Below, piece by piece: positions 55,547-64,000 of a stretch of DNA of 64,000 bases; position 1 is the stretch's first letter, and each line of letters opens with the position of its first letter. The position numbers and the translations under genes are program-made. The notes under the pieces are model-generated. The model was not told where the DNA came from. It worked only from the letters and a program-made list of their open reading frames with translations, and did no database searches. The DNA comes from Bufo bufo (lineage: Eukaryota; Chordata; Amphibia; Anura; Bufonidae), in assembly GCF_905171765.1 (NCBI RefSeq), contig NC_053390.1:589150471-589214470 (forward strand), read 5' to 3'.

Positions 55547-57477
55547 ATTTGTGATCGTAAACTGCTGTATGGGCACACGGCAGGGAGCAGAAGGAAAGGA
55601 ATGCCATATGGTTTTTGGAGGGCAGAATTCACTGGGATAATTTTAAGTTGCCATGTCACATTTGAAGTACCCTGATGCACCCCTAGAGTAGAAACTCCAA
55701 AAAAGTGACCCCATTTTAGAAACTACAAGATAAGGTGGCAGTTTTGTTGGCATTATTTTAGGGTACATATGATTTTTGGTTGCTCTATATTACACTTTTT
55801 ATGAGGCAAGGAAATAAAAAATAGCTGTTTTGGCACTGTTTTTGTTATTTACAACGTTCATCTGACAAGTTAGATCATGTGCTATTTTTATAGAGCAGGT
55901 TGTTATGTACGCGACAATACCAAATATGACAACTTTTTTTGTTTAAGTTTTACATAATAAAGCATTTTTGAAAAAAAAGATTTTTTAGTGTCTCCATATT
56001 CTGAAAAGCAATAGTTTTTAGTTTTTTTTGGGGTGACTGTCTTATGTAGGGGCTCATTTTTTCCAGGATGAGATGACAGTTTGATTTGCACTATTTTAGG
56101 ATGCATATGACTTTTTGATTGCTTGGTATTACACTTTTTGTGATGTAAGGTAAAAAAAATTGCTTTTTTAACACAGTTTTTATTTATTTTTTTACGGTGT
56201 CCACCTGAGGTTAGTTCATGTGGTATTTTCATAGATCAGGTCGTTACGGACGTGGCAGTAACTAATATGTATACTTTTTATTTTTTTAAATTCACCTTTA
56301 ACATAATAAAAGCATTTTTGAAACAAAAAATAAATAATGTTTTAGTGTCTCCATAGTCTGAGAACCATAGTTTTTTTTATTTTTTGGGCGATTGTCTTAG
56401 GTAGGGAAAAATTTTTGCGGGATGAGCTGACGGTTTTATTGGTACTATTTTGGAGTGCATATGACTTTTTGATCGCTTGCTATTACACTTTTTGTGATGC
56501 AAGGTGACATAAAATGGCTTTTTTGACACTTTTTTTTACAGTGTTCACCTGAGGGGTTATGTCATGTGGTATATTTATATAGCAGGTTCTTACGGACGCG
56601 GCAATACCTAATATGTCAACTTTCTTTTATTTTTTTATCTTTAACATAATATAAGCATTTTTGAAACAAAATAAAATATGTTTTAGTGTCTCCATAGTCT
56701 GAGAGCCATAGTTTTTTTTATTTTTTAGGAGACTTTCCTAGGTAGGGGCTAATTTTTTGCTGGATGAGTTGACTGTTAGATTGTTACTATTTTGGGGTGC
56801 ATACAACTTTTTTATCGCTTGGTGTTGCACTTTTAGTGATGTAAAGTGACAAAAAAAGTTTTTTTAGCACAGTTTTTATTAAAAAATTTTTAAGGTGTTC
56901 ACCTGAGGGGTTAGGTCATGTGATATTTTTATAGAGCCGGTCGTTATGGACGCTATGATACTAAATATGTCTATTTTTCTATTTTTTTCTATTTTTTTTT
57001 ACAATTTCATGTTTTGATTTGGGAAAGAGGCTTTTTTTTTTTACTTGAAACTCTATTTATTTTTTTATTATGGAAAACACAATTTTTTGTTTACTATTTT
57101 TTTTTGTCCCACTCTGGGGGGTCTGATCCCCTCTGCAATGCATTACAATACATCCTACCTAAGGGCTGGATCTCACAGGCTTCCGTAGAAGGCAAGACCC
57201 AATGCCTATGGAAGGCATCGAGCTGCCTTCTCTGCCATCGGGTCCCCGTCACTGCAGCGTGGGGACCCGATGGTGAAGCGGAGGGCACGCGTACCCTCCG
57301 CAAACCCTGTGCATTCTGCGGTCAGCTTTGACCGTGGCATACAAGGGGTTAATACGCCGGCATTGGTGTTTTCACCAATGTCGGCATATGCAGCAGGGGT
57401 CCGGCTGTCAGTGACTCCCAGACCCCTGCCGCTGATCGGGCGCAGCACCTGTATGGTGCGGGTCCTTAAGGGGTTAA

Positions 57478-59531
57478 TAATGGTGGGTCTATGCTTATGC
57501 GTAAAAGTAAAGGCATTTCTGAGATTATATTGGTTATATTTTGCTCCTCTCATCTATATGCTCAGTGATTGTATTAAGTAGACCATAGAGATTAGGAAGA
57601 ATCATGCACTCTAAATGCCCTTGGCTATCTGAAGGTGTTGTCTCTCTTCACCCTCTGGACTGTCTCACAGTCCTATGACTAGATTAGGTAGACCTTAGAG
57701 CTGAAATGGAATCATCTACATATAAGAGCTTGGTTACCTAAAAGTAGCACATATGATATTCATCCCCTGGCCTTCTCCAAGTCCTCTAACTAGATTAAGG
57801 AGACGTTACAGCTGAGATAAAATCATCTACTTTGAAGGCACTTAGCTCTGTAAAAGTGACATGTATTTACACTCTGGACTGTCTCCAACAACTAAGATTG
57901 GAATGGGTAGACAATAGTGTTGAGAAGGTATCTATACCTGAGAAGGTATATATTTAGCTCTTGATCATGCTTTTCCTCTGAATAGTTGTTCTATAGTATC
58001 TCTTGTGCACAGAGCCTCAGCAGAAGGGCTTTCAGGTTGACAGCCCCGGTTAGTAGTGGAACATACTTGCATATTAACCAGCTGCTGTCAACTCTTCAGT
58101 TGCTCTAGAGGTGGAAATCTATTTACAACATCCATAATATTGTGGTAGCATGGTTCTGGTTCCTCTCCAAGTATGTGGTGTCCCATGGTGCGTGTCTCTG
58201 AAGAACTTATGGCCTGCATTCACTAGTCTGAGGTATTGACTTACCTGAGTTTGCCATCAGCTCATCTAACTCTGGTCCAAACAGTTTATTGGGACTGATT
58301 TTGTAGTTACAACAGTTGATTTTATATCTGCCAGACATGGCTTTCACCCAATAGTGTGCCTGCCCAATGTAGAGAGTTTCATATTCCATGGAGGCCCTTC
58401 AAACTGGGACACAGTAAAATCAGACAATAATTTTGTCATCAGATTGACATATTTAAATTAGGTCAGTAAAGAAGATGGAGATATAGCCTGTCTGCCATTA
58501 AAAAGCAGTCCCTAGGCTAGGTAACATCTGCTGTCCAAAAACAGGTACCCACACTGACCTCTTTTGAAAGGCCAGCATCAATATCTTCCTGGATATGCTG
58601 AAGCCACACTGTGCAGGGCACTGATGGTGTCATATTGGGCGAGGATGATTGATATTTGGGTTGCAGAAGCCTGGTAGCTCTTTGTCAAGGCACACTTGGC
58701 TGTCTATCCGTTGGTTCTTCAAATTTCAAATATCCTGGATAGTTTAGTGATAGCCACATCCATTTTAGGGCTGACAGACATGCTAGCTCCTGTTCCACCT
58801 AAGAGTGAAAATCAGCTTAAATCACTTATTAAAAATGGGAGACTTATAATCCAGGGTCAACAGAGCTGATAGGGAGACATCCATTTAAAAAGCCCTATGC
58901 CCCCTAGAGATGGAGTCTGAGCCATCCCAGGGTGCTCCCCTGGTACTTGAACTGGATTCCCTGAACAAGCTTGGGTAGATTCTCAATGTCCAGCAACTGA
59001 ATCTTTCAGTGGCTCCTCGGATAGGTCATTTCCAGGAATGCAGCTATCCTTTGTAATTTCATAACAGAACAATGGGCAAAATCCTTTACCAAAATGAACA
59101 TATTTTAATAGAGGCGGGTTAACAGAGAGAAGTTGCATTCTGGATAATTGTAGCCATCTGGAAGTTGAAATCTCATATTCTCAATGTCTCAATGTCCAGC
59201 AACGGAAGCTTTCTTTCAGTGGGTCCTCAGACAGGTCATTTCCAGGAATGCAGCTATCTACAGAGGACTGTCTTGCCTGGCCTTAAAATCCATTGTAATT
59301 TCATAACAGAACAATGGGCAGAATCCTTTACCAAAATTAACATATTTTAATAGAGGGGGGTTAACAGAGAGAAGTTGCATTCTGGATAATTGTAGCCATC
59401 TGGAAGTTGGAATCTCACATTCCCAAGAGGCCAGACGATGCCTCTTTATTAGATGACTTTCTTGGACCAAGTCCAAATCACATATAGGTTAAATTTGCTA
59501 TAGCAGTTCCTACAAATTGTCTGCATATATA
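57478..59531. other. Low-repeat stretch; local duplication; possible retroelement Gag relic
   Basis: 57590-57960 has three diverged copies of an approximately 120-bp unit (TAGATTA(G/A)GTAGAC, AGCTGA(A/G)AT, AATCATCTAC). 58205-58390 on the minus strand holds KLFGPELDELMANSGKS, a phrase that reminds me of DIRS-type ORF1 proteins, with decayed sequence around it; this is weak. 58985-59185 and 59185-59430 are a direct duplication. No supported host exon. Confidence 0.4.
58985..59430. repeat. Direct tandem duplication of about 200-240 bp
   Basis: Both copies share AATGTCCAGCAAC, GGTCATTTCCAGGAATGCAG, TTTCATAACAGAACAATGGG, TAACAGAGAGAAGTTGCATT and ATTGTAGCCATCTGGAAGTT. The second copy has about 35 extra bases (59258-59292). 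Confidence 0.85.
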
Positions 59532-61145
59532 CAGTGGCGGAAATAATTATTTGACCCCTCACTGATTTTGTAAGTTTGTCCAATGACAAAGAAATGAAAA
59601 GTCTCAGAACAGTATCATTTCAATGGTAGGTTTATTGTAACAGTGGCAGATAGCACATCAAAAGGAAAATAGAAAAAATAACTTTAAATAAAAGATAGCA
59701 ACTGATTTGCATTTCATTGAGTGAAATAAGTATTTGAACCCTCTAACAAAAAAAGACTTAATACTTGGTGGAAAAACCCTTGTTTGCAAGCACAGAGGTC
59801 AAACGTTTCTTGTAATTGATGACCAAGTTTGCGCACATTTTAGGAGGAATGTTGGTCCACTCCTCTTTGCAGATCATCTCTAAATCCCTATGGTTTCGAG
59901 GCTGTCTCTGTGCAACTCTGAGCTTGAGCTCCCTCCATAGGTTTTCGATTGGATTAAGGTCCGGAGACTGACTAGGCCACTCCATGACCTTAATGTGCTT
60001 CTTCTTGAGCCACTCCTTTGTTGCCTTTGCTGTATGTTTTGGGTCATTGTCGTGCTGGAACACCCATCCACGACCCATTTTCAGTTTCCTGGCAGAGGGA
60101 AGGAGGTTGTCGCTCAGGATTTCACGATACATGGCTCCGTCCATTTTCCCGTTTATGCGAATAAGTTGTCCTGTGCCCTTAGCAGAAAAACACCCCCAAA
60201 GCAAAATGTTTCCACCCCCATGCTTGACGGTGGGGACGGTGTTTTGGGGGTCATAGGCAGCATTTTTCTTCCTCCAAACACAGCGAGTTGAGTTAATGCC
60301 AAAGAGCTCTATTTTGGTCTCATCAGACCACAGCACCTTCTCCCAGTCACTCTCTGAATCATTCAGGTGTTCATTGGCAAACTTCAGACGGGCCTGCACA
60401 TGTGCCTTCCTGAGCAGGGGGACCTTGCGAGCCCTGCAGGATTTTAATCCATTGCGGTGTAATGTGTTTCCAATGGTTTTCTTGGTGACTGTGGTCCCTG
60501 CTAATTTGAGGTCATTAACTAACTCCTCCTGTGTAGTTCTAGGATGCTTTTTCACCTTTCTCAGAACCATTGACACCCCATGAGGTGAGATCTTGCGTGG
60601 AGCCCCAGAGCGAGGTCGATTGATGGTCATTTTGTGCTCCTTCCATTTTCGAACAATCGCACCAACAGTTGTCACCTTCTCTCCCAGCTTCTTGCTAATG
60701 GTTTTGTAGCCCATTCCAGCCTTGTGCAGGTCTACAATTTTGTCTCTGACATCCTTGGACAGCTCTTTGGTCTTTCCCATGTTGGAGAGTTTGGAGTCTG
60801 CTTGATTGATTGATTCTGTGGACAGGTGTCTTTTATACAGGTGACTAGTTAAGACAGGTGTCCTTAATGAGGGTGACTAATTGAGTAGAAGTGTCTAACC
60901 ACTCTGTGGGAGCCAGAACTCTTAATGGTTGGTAGGGGTTCAAATACTTATTTCACTCAATGAAATGCAAATCAGTTGCTATCTTTTATTTAAAGTTATT
61001 TTTTCGATTTTCCTTTTGATGTGCTATCTGCCACTGTTACAATAAACCTACCATTGAAATGATACTGTTCTGAGACTTTTCATTTCTTTGTCATTGGACA
61101 AACTTACAAAATCAGTGAGGGGTCAAATAATTATTTCCGCCACTG
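59532..61145 (-). mobile_element. Tc1-type transposon E, structurally complete
   Basis: TA at 59530-59531 and 61146-61147; inverted ends CAGTGGCGGAAATAATTATT. The terminal inverted repeats extend about 210 bp and I see a single mismatch between them (59670 region, TAGAAA versus TCGAAA). An inner copy of a start-like motif (AGTATTTGAACCC) near 59725 suggests the inverted-repeat/direct-repeat layout used by Sleeping Beauty-class elements. 1614 bp. Confidence 0.95.
59758..60780 (-). CDS. Tc1-family transposase, uninterrupted 340 aa
   Basis: Full-length for the family. N-terminal paired-like DNA-binding region of two helix-turn-helix units ([20 protein letters not shown] ... [10 protein letters not shown]; then [11 protein letters not shown]), with a basic linker typical of nuclear import. 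The catalytic domain has [13 protein letters not shown] (first Asp), [12 protein letters not shown] (second Asp) and [11 protein letters not shown] (Glu). The second Asp and the Glu are separated by 34 residues, giving DD34E. A glycine-rich box [19 protein letters not shown] lies between. The C-terminus is [10 protein letters not shown]. No stop, frameshift or lost catalytic residue was found, unlike the other four Tc1 copies with recognisable transposase genes. It would catalyse cut-and-paste transposition into TA sites; activity is not shown by sequence alone. Confidence 0.95.
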   Translation of the reverse strand: MGKTKELSKDVRDKIVDLHKAGMGYKTISKKLGEKVTTVGAIVRKWKEHKMTINRPRSGAPRKISPHGVSMVLRKVKKHPRTTQEELVNDLKLAGTTVTKKTIGNTLHRNGLKSCRARKVPLLRKAHVQARLKFANEHLNDSESDWEKVLWSDETKIELFGINSTRCVWRKKNAAYDPQNTVPTVKHGGGNILLWGCFSAKGTGQLIRINGKMDGAMYREILSDNLLPSARKLKMGRGWVFQHDNDPKHTAKATKEWLKKKHIKVMEWPSQSPDLNPIENLWRELKLRVAQRQPRNHRDLEMICKEEWTNIPPKMCANLVINYKKRLTSVLANKGFSTKY

Positions 61146-61753
61146 TAAGAATCGATTCTTGTGTCAGGGTCCATGTGGGATAAACACTGTGCAGTCCAAT
61201 TACAGCCACATCTAATCATGTCTGTTAGAAATATTAAGCTAAGACCATGTATAATACCTAGAACATAATGGAAGCATAATAAATATTCACCTAGTGAATA
61301 TATAAAAAGAAAATACATTTATAGTTGTAGTTTAAAATTAGCAAAGAAGTGGCAACAGTACAAAGCGTTCACTACCACTCTAATGATCTTAACCTGTAAG
61401 GTGATAACAGAGACAACTGCTTGTTGCAGATCTGAAAAAAGGGAACCATATATAGCAAAACAAAAAACTTGCAGCCCACAAGAAGCTATACAAAGTAAAA
61501 ACCCCACCAATAGAGACTTTGCCTCTCTAACATGCTGTTTTTATAAGCAGTCGTGCTACTAAAGCTGTTTATTAGTAGAGATGAGAGAATTGAAGTTGAA
61601 GAAGTGGAATTCGATCCGAATTTGAGGAAAAATTTGATTCGCACTGAATCCAAATTTCCTCACACTTTGTGGTAACTAGTGTTGGTCGAGCACCAAAGTG
61701 CTCGTGTGCTCGAGTAGAACACTTCCCGATGCTCAGGTGCTCTACAGAGCACC
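61146..61753. other. Flank with two hAT-like left ends
   Basis: Near 61577 AGTAGAGATGAGAGAATTGA, and near 61673 CTAGTGTTGGTCGAGCACCA, look like hAT termini; the second resembles the end at 6320. The second fragment is cut after about 80 bp by the chromovirus LTR at 61754. 61148-61570 shows no gene. Confidence 0.5.
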
Positions 61754-62419
61754 TGTCATGACCGGCGTGCCGATCACATACGTGACGCAAAGGGAGGGAA
61801 ATGGGAAGGCCCTGTCCAAGGGAGAGGGAAAGGTGGTGACCCCTAACTCACCTTGAGGCTGGCACCTGACTGCCCTGACGTCCCTAGACGGGTTTCTCAC
61901 CCGTACGCCGATCGCGTGCCTAAACCCTGGCTTTCCCTGAGATGAGCCCTACGTAGTGAATAGGGCGGTGGGAACACTAGTCCGCACCACTAACACTAAA
62001 GGGAAACACCAAGGAGAGGACAGACAATACAGACAAACATATAATCCCAGGTGGGCGACAACAGCGGACAACAAAAGCCCAACAGGGATCCGGAGGGTAA
62101 TGCTCTGGAACAACAACCAGGAATCACAGCTACACAGCTCCAGTGGGTCAGTATAGAAGTCCAGGCAGGAAGCTCTATATCTGGCAACCAGAGAAGTGGG
62201 AGATGGGAATATAAGGAGGTTGGGATTGCTGGACAAGAAACAGCTGAGGAGGAGAAGCTATGGATCCCTGAGTGAGCCAAAAAGGATTGCAAGGCAAACC
62301 CAGAAAGCTACCATTAAGAAACAGCACTATCTTTAGACATAGAGCGCGCAGCCACCCGCTGCGACTTCCTGACCCTGGGTATAACGGAGTCAGACGTGGC
62401 TCTTGACACCCTCGTGACA
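61754..62419 (-). repeat. 3' LTR of the second chromovirus
   Basis: 666 bp, TG...CA ends, aligns along its length with the 651-bp LTR of the other copy (CACCTTGAGGCTGGCACCTG, GATCCGGAGGGTAATGCTCT regions). The polyprotein frame overlaps it, ending at 62314. Confidence 0.88.
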
Positions 62420-64000
62420 GTACCCGCCTTTCCACGAGGGGCCTCCGGACACTCAGGACTAGGTCTCTCAGGATGAGAGGCATGAAAAGCCCGAACTAAC
62501 CTGTCGGCGTTTACCTCAGACGCTGGGACCCACATTCTTTCCTCGGGACCATAACCCCTCCAATGCACCAGATATTGAAGAGAGCGGCGGACCCGACGAG
62601 AATCAACAATTTTGGATATTTGAAACTCTAGACTACCATCAACAACAACAGGAGGGGGTGGCAGCGGTGACGGTTCTAGAGGTGGAACATACTTTTTGAG
62701 TAACGACTTATGGAAGACGTTATGGATTTTAAAAGTTTGAGGTAGCTCCAGGCGAAAAGCCACGGGGTTAATGATGGCTACTATTTTGTAAGGACCAATG
62801 AACCTAGGACGCAGTTTCCAAGAGGGAACCTTTAACTTAATATTCCTAGTAGATAACCACACATAGTCATTCACTCCTAGGTCCAGACCTGGCGACCGTT
62901 TCTTATTAGCCATGCATTTATATTTACCTCCCATATTTTTCAAGTTAGCTTGCACCTTCTGCCATACAGATGAAAGAGATGACGAAAACCGTTCCTCTTC
63001 GGGAACCCCAGAAGACCCCCCCTCTTTGAAAGTACAGAATTGTGGATGAAACCCATATGCACTAAGAAATGGTGACTTGCCAGTGGATTCCTGACGGCGA
63101 TTATTTATAGCAAACTCGGCTAACGGTAAATATGATGACCACACCTCTTGGTTTTCAGACACAAAACACCTTAGATATGTCTCATGGTTGGTACGCTCAG
63201 TCTGTCCATTCGACTGAGGATGGAAAGCTGAGGAAAAGGACAAGTGTACCCCCAAACGGGAACAAAAAGCTTTCCAAAACTTAGAAAAAAACTGCGTTCC
63301 CCGATCCGAAACAACATCGGAAGGGACCCCGTGAAGCTTCACGATTTTACTGATGAATACCTGAGCAAGAGTCTTAGCATTAGGTAGTGCGGGTAACGCA
63401 ATAAAGTGTACCATTTTGCTAAACCTGTCTACTACTACCAAGATAACTGTTTTACCCGCAGACAAAGGTAAGTCAGTGATGAAATCCATTGACAGATGTG
63501 TCCATGGCCTATTGGGAATGACAAGTGGCAATAAAGACCCTGCGGTACGTGTATGAGAGACTTTCGCGCGTGCACAAGTAGAACAAGTAGACACAAAATC
63601 CATTACATCCTGACGCAACCTTGGCCACCAAAAACGACGAGACAATAGCTCCAAGGTTGCTTTACTACCCGGGTGCCCAGCAAGTGCCGAATTATGATGT
63701 TCCTTTAATAATTCGAGACGCAGGTTTAACGGTACAAACAATTTCTCTGAGGGGCAAGAGACCGGGGCGTCCCCCTGGGCCTCTAACACCTTCCCCTCCA
63801 GAACAGAGTGTACAGCCGAGACAACCACTCCTCTTTGTAAAATGGGTACCGGATCACCCACATTACCCCGTCCAAGGAAACTACGAGATAATGCATCTGC
63901 CTTGGTATTTTTTGCCCTAGGACGATAGGTGATGAAAAAGTTAAACCTGGTAAAAAATAGCGACCACCTAGCTTGTCTAGGGGTGAGAGGCTTAGCTGAT
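62314..64000 (-). CDS. pol: Pol C-terminal part: RNase H end, integrase, chromodomain (partial)
   Basis: Open on the minus strand from the window end to 62314 without a stop. It begins in the RNase H tail (LTPRQARWSLFFTRFNF). Integrase follows: HHCC (HHNSALAGHPG, CSTCARAK) and the DDE acids in LSMDFITDLP, VSDRGTQFF and NGQTERTNHE. Compared with the copy at 52452-54979, two residues are missing after ERTN. The chromodomain is YLVHWRGYGPEERMWVPASE. No frameshift or stop in the visible part; RT and Gag lie outside the window, so integrity of the whole element is unknown. Confidence 0.9.
   Translation of the reverse strand, partial: SAKPLTPRQARWSLFFTRFNFFITYRPRAKNTKADALSRSFLGRGNVGDPVPILQRGVVVSAVHSVLEGKVLEAQGDAPVSCPSEKLFVPLNLRLELLKEHHNSALAGHPGSKATLELLSRRFWWPRLRQDVMDFVSTCSTCARAKVSHTRTAGSLLPLVIPNRPWTHLSMDFITDLPLSAGKTVILVVVDRFSKMVHFIALPALPNAKTLAQVFISKIVKLHGVPSDVVSDRGTQFFSKFWKAFCSRLGVHLSFSSAFHPQSNGQTERTNHETYLRCFVSENQEVWSSYLPLAEFAINNRRQESTGKSPFLSAYGFHPQFCTFKEGGSSGVPEEERFSSSLSSVWQKVQANLKNMGGKYKCMANKKRSPGLDLGVNDYVWLSTRNIKLKVPSWKLRPRFIGPYKIVAIINPVAFRLELPQTFKIHNVFHKSLLKKYVPPLEPSPLPPPPVVVDGSLEFQISKIVDSRRVRRSLQYLVHWRGYGPEERMWVPASEVNADRLVRAFHASHPERPSPECPEAPRGKAGTVTRVSRATSDSVIPRVRKSQRVAARSMSKDSAVS

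Larger units (their letters stand above)
48101..57477. repeat. AT-rich modular TIR repeat, copy 2, carrying two LTR insertions
   Basis: Starts TTAACCCCTTCAGGACCC at 48101 and ends GGGTCCTTAAGGGGTTAA at 57460-57477, inverted termini with TTAA outermost. Its body (48101-48486, 49737-49989, 55552-57477, about 2.57 kb when joined) matches copy 1 at 17065-19599 module by module. Interrupted by a solo LTR (48487-49731) and a full gypsy element (49995-55546), both with clean 5-bp duplications. Non-coding. Confidence 0.82.
61754..64000 (-). mobile_element. Second chromovirus of the same family, cut by window edge
   Basis: 3' LTR at 61754-62419 (on the plus strand TGTCATGACC ... CTCGTGACA), then the C-terminal part of Pol running to the window end on the minus strand. 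Protein sequence is very close to the element at 49995-55546, but the LTR is more diverged. It lies inside a hAT-like terminus. Confidence 0.9.

Overview
This looks like gene-poor, repeat-saturated nuclear DNA of a vertebrate, most likely an anuran amphibian. That is an inference from the combination of Tc1 transposons, hAT elements with long internal tandem arrays, a Ngaro-type tyrosine-recombinase element, Penelope-like elements (PLEs), a Gmr1-like Ty3/gypsy element, a chromodomain gypsy family and TTAA-flanked foldback MITEs. I found no host exon, tRNA, rRNA or CRISPR that I can support.

Layout. 1-4958: minus-strand Gmr1-like element (5' LTR, Gag-protease, then integrase BEFORE reverse transcriptase, running off the left edge), apparently inserted in an older ORF fragment (4959-5787). 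6320-12775: a hAT element with a broken BED-finger transposase, long tandem arrays and two inserted MITEs. 12776-16026: a decayed minus-strand PLE split by a Tc1 copy (14324-15556). 17065-19600: an AT-rich, TTAA-ended, non-coding modular repeat. 20028-21438: a dead Tc1 copy. 21.4-28.2 kb: mostly AT-rich non-coding DNA with MITE and Tc1 scraps. 28.2-32.0 kb: a PLE with an intact RT plus GIY-YIG frame and a hammerhead-like motif downstream. 32.7-35.3 kb: hAT-like debris with a Harbinger-like MITE.

36243-42404: a Tc1 copy interrupted by a 5-kb Ngaro-type element (36357-41337). The Ngaro-type element has clear A1 / B1-A2-B2 split direct repeats and a decayed tyrosine recombinase. In place of a recognisable reverse transcriptase it holds three minisatellite arrays. 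42422-46841: another Tc1 copy interrupted by a non-autonomous hAT (43738-46546) built largely of C-run tandem repeats. 48101-57477: a second copy of the AT-rich modular repeat. It is interrupted by a solo LTR (itself carrying a TTAA MITE) and by a complete 5.55-kb chromovirus with nearly identical LTRs. 59532-61145: a Tc1 element with an uninterrupted 340-codon transposase and nearly perfect inverted repeats, the best candidate here for recent mobility. 61754-64000: a second, minus-strand member of the chromovirus family, cut by the right edge.

The elements do not form a cooperating gene system. The biology is a stratigraphy of insertions: target-site duplications at TA, TTAA, TACAT, ATTTG and an 8-bp hAT site let the order of events be read directly. 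All reading was done by eye, so family names rest on motif recognition and not on database searches.
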